From: Jackrogersella multiformis
Taxonomy: Eukaryota > Ascomycota > Sordariomycetes > Xylariales > Hypoxylaceae
Assembly: GCA_902806575.1 (NCBI GenBank)
Contig: CADCXD010000011.1
Location: 2,480,001-2,544,000, forward strand
Length of the DNA stretch: 64,000 nucleotides
Direction of reading: 5' to 3'
How positions within the stretch are numbered: position 1 is the stretch's first letter; every line of letters begins with the position of its first letter. Positions 1 through 10,694 of this stretch are shown here, piece after piece. Below the pieces are notes generated by a model. The model saw only the letters and a list, made by a program, of their open reading frames with translations, ran no database searches and was not told the DNA's origin. Made by a program: the position numbers and the translations under genes.

Positions 1-2329
1 CATACAGGAACTCACTTAGGTAAGACCAAAGAGATAATATGCGAGTTATCTCTACTTACGTGAGGCCCGCAAGTGTCGACGAAATAAAATTCCTGTGCAT
101 GGACTATATCCTTATTGCTTGTCGGCGTTTCACCACACATCGATTCGACGGGTTCAACGCGGCTTCGCTGATCATAACCACCTCGAGGATCAGAAACATT
201 CGATAAAACAGCTTGTTATGGCTTCTCATAGGTACCTCCTTACATACACGCCTGGGCACAAAACATGGGGTAGTGTAGTTAAATCCAGTAAATCGAGTGT
301 CTAGCAAACTAAATAGCACGTCCGAAACCGTTGATCGGCCTATTTGGGGTATAATAGATGCAACGCACTATAGCCGCTGGAGATAAAACTTACCGGCCCG
401 AGTACCTAGTGTAGGTAGAGAGCAGGAGGAAGGTCGTTCGATAATCGAGATCTAGATTTGATATAGCGAATCGGAAAATAACTACTTGTAATAGGTGGTA
501 GCTGGTATTGATCAGCGTAGAATTAAAACAGGTATCGTCGAATAATTCTGAGTACGTCGTTGATGGGAGTCGATCTGACACTTTACCCGTGATCTCCAGT
601 ATCATTCGTGTCATTTCAACAGGCAACGAAGAATTCCCATCAATCGTGTGATCTAGATTGTCGTACTGGTAAGACATGATTGAGGTCTTCTCCGGATTAC
701 ACAATAATAGTAATACGTACATAGGCAGATAGGTAGTGTACCTAGGTAGTGAGCGCTGTGAATGAGGCTAAACGAATCAAGGTGGAGGCTGTGCTGTCGG
801 GCTGGGTAAGCTATTGCTGCACATGTAACATCAGCTGGCCATTTTTAGATCTATGATATTATTTGTGTCCCATGGAAATGTTACGGTTGTTGGTAGGCTG
901 TGAACTGATGATAGAGCTGTTAGTTCTCAAGCCTAAATGAACTATTAGTTATAAACATATTATTTTACATGATTATTCCATATTCCATGGATGAGTCCGT
1001 TCATAAAAGGGATAGATAACTGCATAGTAGGTAAAGATAGTATGTAGTAACCAAGTTTGGATGGGGTCTGGGATGGGGTCTGGTATGCGTATCGATTTTG
1101 AAGATGTATTAAACCAAAAAACGGAGGAAAGTCTCATTGCTGATCACAGCCGCCTCCTTGCCGGTTATGTAGTAGCCTGAGCGTGCCTACCATTCAATCT
1201 TACTTGCAGTTGCAATGGATACCATAGTGGGTTTAATCATGGAGAATTTCTTATCAATGGGCTCCAGGGCTTCTGGAAACCTGGAATAGTGTATTCCAAC
1301 ATGCCTACTATGTTACATATGTACCTAAGCAGTGGACCAGTAATTTGAATGCAACACCTAACACGCCGCAACGAATTTCTGTTCCTCCCTAACATACTAG
1401 GTAGGTACCTGTAAGAGGTACGCTACACTTGGAAGGTAGGTATACATTTTGGAAGAATTTGATAAGCTCTATTAATGCACTTTAACTTTAGGTACCTACC
1501 GGTAGTTATAGTAATTCTTGCATCTCCAGGGCTGTTACTTTGTATGTATTACATAGAAAGGTACCTAGGTACATTAATATACATTATGTGAATACGCGGT
1601 TAGAGATTGGGTTCTGCAGGACCTATTATGTTATTATGTACCTGGATATATAAAGAAACAAGCCAAGAAGTGCCCAAGGTGATTGGTTGATACACCGCCC
1701 TAAATACGATGACCCGTTGGCATATCCTGGTATGTTTCCTAAAGAAGTATCGGGCCACATACTGTGGTACATATTATACTCCACCTGTCGGACTAGTCTC
1801 ATCTCAAACCCTTTTTTAGTCTTCAGCCGTCAGCATAGCACCTCCTAAAAGCAAACTAATAACTGTCGAAAGCCAAGTCCAAGGTTTCCTTCTTTTACTC
1901 CCGACTTTCATTGTAAACATTAAACATAAGGTTGTGATGCTCGACTTCGACTTCGACTTCGACTTCGCATAACTTCAATTCTTTTTTGTATTTGTATTTT
2001 CCTCCTTAGTAACATATACTGCAAATATTAATATCCTGAGATTTACAATAATTCCAACCCTTTCGGAATAGCCTAAGTCTACGGATTACTAGTCAGTAGT
2101 CGAGACTCGACCTCCTTACTGGACGAAGCCACACTAGGCGCCATGAGTGTAAGAAAATCACCCCTTGAGTGTTTCAACACTCGGCCATCTCTACCTTGGT
2201 AGATCACTTTGCCGAACTTGCATTCCGTGCTCTTTCTTAGACTTTGAACTCTCTTCCCTTCATAACTTTAACATTGACACTATCTCTTGGAAAATCCATC
2301 ACTAGCAACATAGACTAAATACTAACATC
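1..2329. other. Intergenic, no confident gene
   Basis: No reading frame here carries a recognisable domain. The best open frame is on the minus strand (722 to 390, 110 codons, ATG start); it looks faintly protein-like at its N-terminus but no family is recognised and no splice partner could be placed. GTACCTAGGTA-like palindromes occur near 740 and 1560. A short tandem repeat of TCGACT (about four copies) lies at 1941-1967. The last ~250 bases presumably hold the promoter and 5' UTR of the syntaxin gene. Confidence 0.6.
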
Positions 2330-3647
2330 ATGTCACAGTACGGGTTGGTTACCCCTTTCCCCCCGACCGCAAAGTCCAATTGCGACAGACATGCGGCTTC
2401 AGTGACTAACCTGTATATTGGTATAGGTACGGCGGACAACAGAATCCCTTCGACCAGCGGGATGGCGCTGGCGCTGGCAATGGCAATGGCGGCTACGGAG
2501 GAGGAATGCCATCGCGACCGAACTATGGTCCATCTATGGGTAGAGACGACTATGGCTGTATGTTGTTTTTGAAGCGGCATGCGGTTGCCTATGTAATTGC
2601 TAACGGATAATAGCGAACAATGTCGAGATGGCCTCGCTCGCCCAGAATGCCAGCTCCTTTGGAACCGGAAACGCCAACTCCACCCTGAACGACGTCTCTG
2701 AAATCAACCGCGGGATCGATATGATCGACCGGAACCTCGACCAGCTCAAAATGCTTCAGCAGAGAGCCCTTGACGATGCCGACGCCTCGGCTTCGAGCAA
2801 TACCAACCGCCAACTTGACGCTATCAGCTCCGAAACGATGGCGCAATATAGGTCGTTGACCGAGCGAGTACGGCAGCTCAAGAGCAACCCCGAGAGTCAG
2901 CAGAAGTTTGGTCAACAAGTTCGTCGAGTAGATGGCAGATTAAAGGATGCTATTCGAGCCTACCAAGGAGTCGAGTCGGCTTTCCGAAAGAAGACGCAAG
3001 AGCAGATGGCGCGACAATACCGCATTGTGCGGCCCGATGCCGACGAGGCTGAGGTCCGTGCTGCTGTCGAGGACCAGACGGGTGGTCAGGTTTTCCAACA
3101 GGCTCTGATGCAGAGCAACCGTCGCGGCCAAGCTCAAGCGGTTTTGAGTGCTGTCCAAGACCGACACGCCCAGCTGAAGAAGATCGAGCAGCAGCTGATC
3201 GAGCTTGCGCAGCTCTTCCAGGATATGGACACCCTTATAGTACAACAAGAAGTTGCTGTCGCCAATATCGAGCAGAAGGCTGAGGATGTCGTTGAGAACC
3301 TCGATAAGGGTAACCAGGAGGTGGCTGTTGCAATTAACATTTCCCGATCGACACGGAAGAAGAAGTGGATCTGCTTGGGTATCGTTGGTATGCTTACCCC
3401 CTTTCAACTCTGGCTGCCACGTGTAGCATGCTGACATTTTAACCCAGTCGCCATAATTGTTATTATCGTTATCATCGTCGTGGTCTACATTATGGTCACA
3501 AAAGGAACTACCGGCGGGGGTGGTAATAATGCCAAGCGCAATATCTTGCAGCCAAATGCCCGGTCGTGGTTCGAAGTCGCTGCTGTTCCTAATCTGTTTG
3601 CCGAGAGAGCCCACGCGAGAGCTATCGGCTGGCAACCAGGCGAGTAA
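2330..3647 (+). CDS. SSO1: Plasma-membrane syntaxin (t-SNARE), Sso1/Sso2 type
   Basis: A Qa-SNARE that docks exocytic vesicles at the plasma membrane, pairing with Sec9-type and synaptobrevin SNAREs. Predicted exons are 2330-2343, 2427-2557, 2614-3387 and 3448-3647, giving 372 aa. The N-terminus is Gly/Asn-rich. The Habc three-helix region runs from about residue 65 to 190. The SNARE helix is at about 230-295, with the central Gln in LFQDM, followed by a basic RKKKW stretch. A single transmembrane helix of almost only Ile/Val comes next (about 299-325). Intron 1 has the less usual donor GTTGGT but a good TGACTAAC branch site. After the membrane helix the frame continues for about 45 residues (ending QPGE), long for a syntaxin, whose tail beyond the membrane is usually very short. 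The start ATG at 2330 is supported by MSQYGGYGGQQN, typical of this family. Confidence 0.93.
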
Positions 3648-5112
3648 TGCGTCCTGGAGTGCCAGTAAATTGAATGAAGCCTGTTGGGATTTCAGGCTCC
3701 GTATCATCTTCGATACGCTCACGTCCTATTGGCAACATACCTCCAAGAGACGAAAGCGAGGCCTATATATCAGTTTATAACCTATACCCGCGAACTCAAA
3801 CACGCAATTTCCTTCGTGTTCGCTTCGTATCACTACACCCCGTCGCCATTATACATATTTAACTCCGAAGCCTTTGGGTACTAATTCCAAGCCAAATCCC
3901 TTGATTCGTCATCTCGGATCCAGACTGGATGTTGGATTCGAATAGGCGGACATAGAAGGTTGGCTACCTAACCTACCTTACCTACTCATAGAGGGGCGGA
4001 TTGTCTCTGGTAGCTTTCTGGCTACCTAGTCCCAGGAAAATAGTGTTTCGTGTACTTCATGTCCTATTCGTGGGTAGTTTGGAGAAGGGGAGTCGATTGC
4101 ATTTTTTGGCGTCAGGACTTACAATGCAGACATTTTATTGAGTACTGTTTTTTTATGTCCGATTGTCATTTGTATTGAAGTGATGTATTTGGGCGATCTG
4201 AGTCCATATAATTTAGTCGTGCTTTGGTAAAAAAGAAAAGAATACGATAAGCTTTGCTTAGATGACGCGTAAAGCTTGTCACCACGTATTTATGTATTAT
4301 TGGGCCGATAACTTGGTTCGTGAAGAAGAATGACGAAATTCTCGTGTTACTGTAATAATTATCTAGGCAGGAGGAAGATGTTAGATGTTGGATTGTATCT
4401 AGAATGTGTTTCTGATAATAGGAACTACTTGTATGTACTTACTTAGGTAGGTAGGTGTTTTGGATTAATACAAGGAACTGATATAATTATATCAATGAAC
4501 TAAGATAAAAGCTAATAATCTAGTTAAGGCACTAATCTTAGAAGGTGCCAAACTCCAAGGTTTTCCCTTTCACATGCATCATGGTTCGAGCGTCGGGCCC
4601 ATTTAAATATATACTAAGATACTATTAGAGTTATTACGGAATTCGGGAACGTCCATCCCAGCAATCATAATCCTAGTGATCCTAGCAACTTAGCGACCCG
4701 CGACCCGCGACCGCGACCGCTCTCCATCTACCTAAATAGAAATACCTTCTATTAACTTTCATTACTTTGTACCTTAACTAGAATACGTACGACCCCCTGA
4801 CGAAACTCAAACCGATTTTATCTTATTTCTTACGCAAGAAACATCGCCTACCTACCTATCTATCTACCTAGTCAGAAACACGTTTGAAGTATTGACTAAG
4901 ATTATCGCAAACGTTAGCTGCTATATTTTTTTGGTCCCATCCACGTCATTCTCATAGCAATCACCAATTGCTCGAAATCCCCTATCCTTGACATTTTTGG
5001 AACCACCTAAAATGTCTAGAGTTGTCGACAAAACCCCAGATGAGATAGTTAAATAATACCTATACCCCTCCAAGTATCTCTTGATATGCGAGGAGGAGCT
5101 CTCATAGGGTCG
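3648..5112. other. Intergenic between syntaxin and orphan gene
   Basis: AT-rich spacer with no supported coding region. It holds the 3' UTR of the syntaxin gene and the upstream region of the next gene. There are several GTAGGTAGGT/TACCTACC tracts (near 3960-3990, 4440-4455 and 4850-4870) and a short GC-rich repeat of CGACCCG/CGACCG units near 4692-4720. Confidence 0.6.
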
Positions 5113-5130
5113 ATGCAATGGGCGCGATGA
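5113..5130 (+). promoter_or_regulatory. Minimal uORF overlapping the start of the orphan gene
   Basis: An ATG at 5113 opens a five-codon frame (MQWAR) that stops at 5128-5130. It overlaps the presumed start ATG at 5118. Its TGA overlaps the second in-frame ATG of the main protein at 5127 as ATGA. This geometry would permit termination-reinitiation at Met4. It is a direct reading of the sequence; any regulatory effect is inference and depends on where transcription starts. Confidence 0.4.
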
Positions 5131-8100
5131 AAGACGAAGGAACTGATCCATCCGCGAATTCTACTGTGACCCGACGGTACCAACATCGATTATCAACCGC
5201 AAGGTCCTCGCATAGCTATGGTAGTTACGAAGCTGGCGAAGCGAGTACTACTCCAAGTCTTAACGATTCCTATACCGGTATCACCAACTTAGCCCATTCC
5301 CATTCCCCTTACCTGACTACCGACGACTCTAACTCGAGCCCGTATGAGCCAGACCACGGAAGCATGGATAAGGATACGGATAGGGACGAGGACAGAGACC
5401 TCAACCATGAAATTTATAAGCGACGTCGGTCACATAAACCTCGATCGACTGGAGGTTTCCTCCTCGCTAATACCGCGCTTGACGAATCATCTAAGGGGAC
5501 ATCGACGAGTCGGGATGATAGTCGTAGGCGATCGCGGATACCGGTAGACAGCCGTAAAGGAAAGGGGTCTCTGAATACACCGGACAGGTCGAATTCAAGA
5601 AGCTTTTCTCGAATGGGATTGGGGTTGGGAATAGATGATCGGGACATGAGAAGGTCCAGCGATGGCCAACTAAGCCGATCGATGAGTCCGGCTCCCGGCG
5701 AGGAGAGGCGACATAGCCAGGGCGGACGGGGGGGTACGAAGATTCCTACTTTGCGACCGAGTTCATCTTCCCTTGATGTTGACTCTACTCAAATTGTGAA
5801 CATGGCTCTTAACCTGAGCGAATCGAGACGGTTAGCAGAAAGAAGGAACATAACGAGCCCCATTCCTCCGCGCCTTGCCCAGCTTTCCGATAGTACGCCT
5901 GGAGGTAGTCTTAAGCAGCACCTACAACAACAGAGGAGGACATCTCGTACGATATCGCCGAAGCCCGACAAAGGCCTAATACCAAGGGCCGTGTCATCCC
6001 CGAGGATGTCAAGCCCGTTGCAGCCTTCATTTGATCAAGAAACTAGCTATACATACCACTTTTCATCTTCTACTCTTAATAGGGCTCAGAAGGCGAAACA
6101 ATATCTGGAACTGATGGCTCAATACCGAAGATTATTACAAATTGTCCCACCCCTGAAACAGGACGTACGCTCCCGGCCTTCATCTAGCCTATCAACCTCT
6201 CCTACATCCGCGAAGCCACCCTTGAACGCTCTCACTGGGTCGGGCCAGATTGTATTGGGCCGGACTTACAATCCGCTTCAATACATTCGAAACCGAAAAG
6301 TTCGAGCTCGAGAACGCAAAGCTGTTGATGGGGAAGCACAGGGCTTCTCGGATATCTCAAGGGTAACAGGCTGGGTCGACAAGACTGCAGCATCGGCAGC
6401 TACATCAGCTCTATCTCCTGGGGCCCCTCCCCTCCCATCATTTGCGGGAGCACACGAGAATATCGATCAAGATTTTCCGGCTTCCAATATCCCACGGCCG
6501 ATCTCAACGGTGGGAAAGCCTAAACGGACAAGGATGGACTGGACCATTGAGCCTGCGGATATGCTCGCAGATGCATACTGGTTGGAGCAGGAGGATAATA
6601 AATATCTTATCGAGGACCGTCACTATTCCAAGATTTTCCCTCGGAAGCCGGAAACTCAAGTACCAACATCTCACCAGGCAGCTGACCCTAGCACATTTGC
6701 CATTTCTACCGCATCGATCAAAGAAGGCGATACGGGCGAGGCCACAGCAGCTTCGGAGGCTGACCACGTAGGCCCAACTAAACCAGAGTCCGACGCGCCT
6801 ATCGTAAGCGCACGAGAACGAGCTCGTCAAAAACTTCAAGATTTGAGGGGAATTCATCATAAACAGAATGGTCTCACACATAGCCATCATGATTTCCTTA
6901 AATTCAAGAAAGGCTCATTGTCAGATACATCGGATAGCGAGAGTGATCGCAGAAAACGAACCCGTACCGGCACTATTAGTGCCAATGGCACAGATTTGCT
7001 CGAAAAGCAGATGAAGGAGTTGATGGCCAAGGAGGCTAGTGAGGAGCAAAATGAGAAGGAGAACTTAGACGAGCCTAACCGCGGGCACCTTAAGCAACTG
7101 CCATCGAGGATGGCGACTCCAGATAAGACTTCTCATACCCCAGAGCAAAGCTTTAGTCGCAGAAGCTCGCAAGTAGAGACAATCAATAGCCAAGAGAAGC
7201 CCGCTCGTGGAAGAGTGCAGCAAGGATCCCCTATGGATTCGGGGCGTCCTAGTTTGGAAGTTCCTGGTCAGAATTACAGATTATCGGTGGACCTGGATTC
7301 TCGACCGCAATCACCAGAGAGGAGGCCATTACGGGGTCGTAACGCCCAGCTGCCGATAATCGGTATGGATCTCTCCCCGCCTGCAAGTCGGCCGGGTTCG
7401 CCTGGCCGGAAACCGTTCTCCAAGGTCAAGAACATATTCCGTGATCGCAGTCGCGAGCGTGAGCGTAGCGGTAACAATGTCGTCCGCGAAAAGGATGAAA
7501 AACCGGACAGTCCCCTCGAACCACCTGAGCAACTTAATCTCTCAGCAGTGACAGCGGAAAGGTTCCAATCGCCGGAGCGGCGCAGGTCTAAGAGCATTTC
7601 GCGCAAGATGATCCAAAGATCTACCGGCGATAGTCACAAGTCTCATCGTAGCGTGGGAAGCATCAACAAGATCAAAGGTGATGAGCAAGTTGGTCTGCGG
7701 AGCATCTTCAAAGGCAGTTCTAAGCTAGATGGTATAATACGAGGCGGCGTATCCAAAGTCACTGATCTCTTATGGAAGAAGGACTCCGACGGTGATTCAT
7801 CAACATCATCAAGCGACGACTCGGATGAAGAGCCGAAAAGGGGTAGGATCAGACGCTCTCTCAACGTGTCCCGCAGTAGCTCTCGGCGTCCACGTGAAAG
7901 TAGTCGCCAAAAGAATTACCTGGAAGTCATGCCTCCGTTCAAATCGACATCAACATTGCCCGACAAACCTACGTCAGACAAACTTACACCGGAAGAGACC
8001 GACTCTCTTACCGTGATGAGTCCTACATCGCGGGCTAATAGATCGCCCCGGTTCGACCGACTAAAACCGCCTCGCATCGATATTCGTAAGGCCTCGCCTC

Positions 8101-8972
8101 CTTCAACAGACCTTGTATACACGAAGACTCGTCCCCTCCGCGACTCAGACGTTTCCGACACAGAGTCCCGCTCGCGCGACGTGATCGGCCACGGTGACAA
8201 GCTGCACAGCACATCCAAGGATCTGACCGTGGTCATCCCTCCCCAATCCCGGCCGCGTGTCGGCTCTCGGTCCCTCTCGCAAGGCGCCCGGCACTGGTCC
8301 ATCTCGGACCGCAGCCCACCGACCCAAGGCGGCCAGATCTCTAGACGCGAAGTAGCGCGGCTGCGCGCCCTCATCCTGTGCTCGGGAATCAAGGCGATGG
8401 AGATCTCTCGGCGCGCCCACGAGCCCCAACCCCTATTCGCGCTCGACGCCAAAGCCGTGGTCACGGCCGGGCTCCCATGGTCAGACGTCGCGCGCTTCGC
8501 GCCAGCCTCGGCAGCCAGCCTCGCAGCGCCGGAGCTCGAGGTGTTCCCGGCGACGGCGTCGGTGCTGGCGGGCAGCATCGCGCGGTCGCTGCGGCGGGCG
8601 GAGGAGCGGGCGGGGCGGCTGGCGGCGGAGACGGGGCCGGGGCTGCAGCGGCGGGTGTCGGGGCTGCACGACCGCGTGGCGGGCGACCTGACGGAGATGA
8701 CGCACCGCGCGGCGGACGAGGCGGACGAGGCGGGCCGCGACCTCGTCGTCAGCCAGCGCCTCAAGGCCAAGCGCGTCACCGACACCATGGACAAAATGCT
8801 GCGCAGGCGCCGCCGACGCTTCCGCTGGGCGCGCCGCGCCGGATGGCTCGCCGTCGAGTGGGTCCTCGTCGGGTTCATGTGGTACGTCTGGTTCGTCGTC
8901 ATGCTCGCGCGCGTGGTCTTGGCCGCGGGCAGGGGCGTGCTGGGCGTGGCGAGGTGGTTGCTTTGGATTTAG
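5118..8972 (+). CDS. Conserved fungal protein of unknown function, C-terminal membrane anchor
   Basis: One uninterrupted 1284-codon exon. Most of the chain is Ser/Arg/Pro-rich and looks disordered. Three blocks look structured: about residues 325-455 (with NPLQYIRNRKVRARERKAVD), about 475-515 (DWTIEPADMLADAYWLEQED), and the C-terminal 210 residues. The last starts at SRREVARLRALILCSGIKAM, continues through helical, coiled-coil-like sequence to a basic RRRRRRFRWARR patch, and ends in one or two hydrophobic helices (about 1243-1280). I recall proteins with these same blocks across filamentous ascomycetes but cannot name a function. The Arg cluster followed by hydrophobic helices suggests a tail-anchored or hairpin membrane protein facing the cytosol. 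GC content rises sharply over the last ~600 bases (8380-8960), with codon use unlike the 5' two thirds. Confidence 0.85.
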   Translation: MGAMKDEGTDPSANSTVTRRYQHRLSTARSSHSYGSYEAGEASTTPSLNDSYTGITNLAHSHSPYLTTDDSNSSPYEPDHGSMDKDTDRDEDRDLNHEIYKRRRSHKPRSTGGFLLANTALDESSKGTSTSRDDSRRRSRIPVDSRKGKGSLNTPDRSNSRSFSRMGLGLGIDDRDMRRSSDGQLSRSMSPAPGEERRHSQGGRGGTKIPTLRPSSSSLDVDSTQIVNMALNLSESRRLAERRNITSPIPPRLAQLSDSTPGGSLKQHLQQQRRTSRTISPKPDKGLIPRAVSSPRMSSPLQPSFDQETSYTYHFSSSTLNRAQKAKQYLELMAQYRRLLQIVPPLKQDVRSRPSSSLSTSPTSAKPPLNALTGSGQIVLGRTYNPLQYIRNRKVRARERKAVDGEAQGFSDISRVTGWVDKTAASAATSALSPGAPPLPSFAGAHENIDQDFPASNIPRPISTVGKPKRTRMDWTIEPADMLADAYWLEQEDNKYLIEDRHYSKIFPRKPETQVPTSHQAADPSTFAISTASIKEGDTGEATAASEADHVGPTKPESDAPIVSARERARQKLQDLRGIHHKQNGLTHSHHDFLKFKKGSLSDTSDSESDRRKRTRTGTISANGTDLLEKQMKELMAKEASEEQNEKENLDEPNRGHLKQLPSRMATPDKTSHTPEQSFSRRSSQVETINSQEKPARGRVQQGSPMDSGRPSLEVPGQNYRLSVDLDSRPQSPERRPLRGRNAQLPIIGMDLSPPASRPGSPGRKPFSKVKNIFRDRSRERERSGNNVVREKDEKPDSPLEPPEQLNLSAVTAERFQSPERRRSKSISRKMIQRSTGDSHKSHRSVGSINKIKGDEQVGLRSIFKGSSKLDGIIRGGVSKVTDLLWKKDSDGDSSTSSSDDSDEEPKRGRIRRSLNVSRSSSRRPRESSRQKNYLEVMPPFKSTSTLPDKPTSDKLTPEETDSLTVMSPTSRANRSPRFDRLKPPRIDIRKASPPSTDLVYTKTRPLRDSDVSDTESRSRDVIGHGDKLHSTSKDLTVVIPPQSRPRVGSRSLSQGARHWSISDRSPPTQGGQISRREVARLRALILCSGIKAMEISRRAHEPQPLFALDAKAVVTAGLPWSDVARFAPASAASLAAPELEVFPATASVLAGSIARSLRRAEERAGRLAAETGPGLQRRVSGLHDRVAGDLTEMTHRAADEADEAGRDLVVSQRLKAKRVTDTMDKMLRRRRRRFRWARRAGWLAVEWVLVGFMWYVWFVVMLARVVLAAGRGVLGVARWLLWI

Positions 8973-9354
8973 TGGGAGAGGAGAGGAGAAGAGAGGGAGG
9001 TCTGAGGAAGAGGGTACGAAGGGAGAGGAAGGAGAAGAAGAAGATATTGCCGTCGAGGCGATAAGTGACCTTGCTCTCCTACTTTGCGTTTCTTGCGTTA
9101 TCGAGCAAGCAAGCAAGCACGCACAGACAGACAGAAGAGGAGACAGGTCTTTCGAACGATTTTTTGGTCATGATACCCCCGCGGTTGCTTTTCTTTTTCT
9201 TTTCTCTTTTCTCTAAGCTGTTGTATAATTGTTTTTTTTTTTGGGCCCCGACTACACACAGACACAGACACACACACATACACATCCTCTCTCGAGATCA
9301 TCTTTTGTTGCATGTGGATACACTTGAACTGTTATAACTACCTCCCTATACCAT

Positions 9355-9405
9355 ACCCTATACAATACCACACCCTATACAATACCACACCCTATACAAT
9401 ACCAC
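9355..9405. repeat. Three perfect copies of a 17-bp tandem unit
   Basis: The unit ACCCTATACAATACCAC occurs three times head to tail without mismatch. Partial copies flank it on both sides. Confidence 0.9.
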
Positions 9406-9742
9406 CACCATATCATACCACAACTGCTCCCAACTCGGGAGGCTTTCTGGCTTTCTGCCCGTCCCTATTTGTCACAAGTGTTTTCTTACTTTCGAGCCTC
9501 GAGCCTCAGGCTTCAAGCCTAACGCTCTCTTTCTATCAATCTATCCACATCGCATTTCCACCACGGAGCACGCACGCATGCTAGCAAGCATCATTTCTCA
9601 CGCACGGAGTCTTTCGGTTACGGGGCGCGGTCGGCATTGCGAGTCGGGAATTATATAATATGTACGTGTCGAGCGGTTGCCTCACATCGCATCGGCGGGA
9701 TTGGAAAACGAAGAATATTTATATATATATACATAATGTAGA

Positions 9743-9845
9743 ACTGGACTGGGCTGGGCTGGGCTGGGCTGGATTGGGCTGAGTGAATCGGACCAAACCA
9801 GTTTGGTCCAGATCAGAACAGGACAGGACTGGACTGGACTGGATT
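9743..9845. repeat. GGGCT / GGACT pentamer tracts
   Basis: Two pentanucleotide tracts, CTGGG/GGCTG-type at about 9743-9785 and GGACT/GGACA-type at about 9820-9845, separated by about 35 bases. One strand is strongly G-rich. Confidence 0.7.
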
Positions 9846-10694
9846 GACATAGTCCGTACGTGTACGAGGTTATACGCCTTTCCGCTACTGCAGCTGGGAG
9901 GGATACTGATATTGTAGGATTGGTTGTATAACATGTAATAATGAGATTAAGCTTCTGTCTTCAATGGTACTTACCTACCCACCTAGTCTGCCTACCTACC
10001 GACTTACTTAGGTACCTAGTTCATGCCGTTGCGAGAGTTTGGTTATATACTAGGTAGGTAGGTATGTACGTGTACATGTCATATCTGGGTAATCTGCATA
10101 GCAGCAACAGGAATGACCGGAACAAGGGATCGCAGCAGAAAGACGAAGTAGTGGTGCCAACAGGTCCAATAGGTAGGTATTATAATACGCGTGACACGGT
10201 TCGGCTTACATATCTGTTTGCATATCCGCTGCTACTTACTACCTACTCATACACGAGCCAGCAAGGCAATAGAAGAATACGCGAACAAAACAATAGAACA
10301 ATATACCAACACTCCAGTGCTATACAGCGATAACCCGCAAGGTCACTCGACACAGCCTGGACTGGATCAAGATAGACTAAACATCTACTACACCAACATG
10401 CTCGCCCGTGGGCATTGCGGGCAGGGGGAAAATGCGGGATTAATTACGTAGGTAGGTAGGTAGGTTAGGTATTCTAGGCCAGACAGACAGACCGACATGC
10501 AACCACAACAACAACGACCGGGGACGAAGGAAGACAAGACGAGACAAGACAAACTGATAAAAGTACAACCGGTCCAAAACGGCCTTCGCTTCCCATGCAT
10601 CCCACGCCGCGCGACCGATCCGCCTCTCGTCTAGGTATGCAATGCATGCATGCGCGTATGCGGCTAGATATTAAGATAGATAGATGCTAGGTAT

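Larger units (their letters stand above)
8973..10694. other. Intergenic, convergent 3' ends, minisatellite-rich
   Basis: Lies between the 3' ends of two convergent genes (orphan, plus; SAC1, minus). It contains simple repeats: a 17-bp unit repeated perfectly three times at 9355-9405, GGGCT/GGACT pentamers at about 9743-9785 and 9820-9845, CACACAGACA-type tracts near 9255-9285, and repeated GTAGGTAGGTA. No coding region is supported. Confidence 0.6.

Noticed and set aside
390..722. Minus-strand 110-codon frame with an ATG start
   Set aside because: Part of it looks protein-like, but no domain is recognised, composition is that of the surrounding spacer and no exon structure could be built.
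2940..3722. 260-codon minus-strand frame opposite the syntaxin gene
   Set aside because: It is antisense to a well-supported conserved gene; its length follows from the codon bias of the real exon.
7916..9116. Long minus-strand and frame-shifted open frames over the GC-rich 3' end of the orphan gene
   Set aside because: Arg/Ala/Pro-rich shadows expected from GC-rich coding sequence; the plus-strand frame is continuous and ends in a conserved-looking membrane segment.
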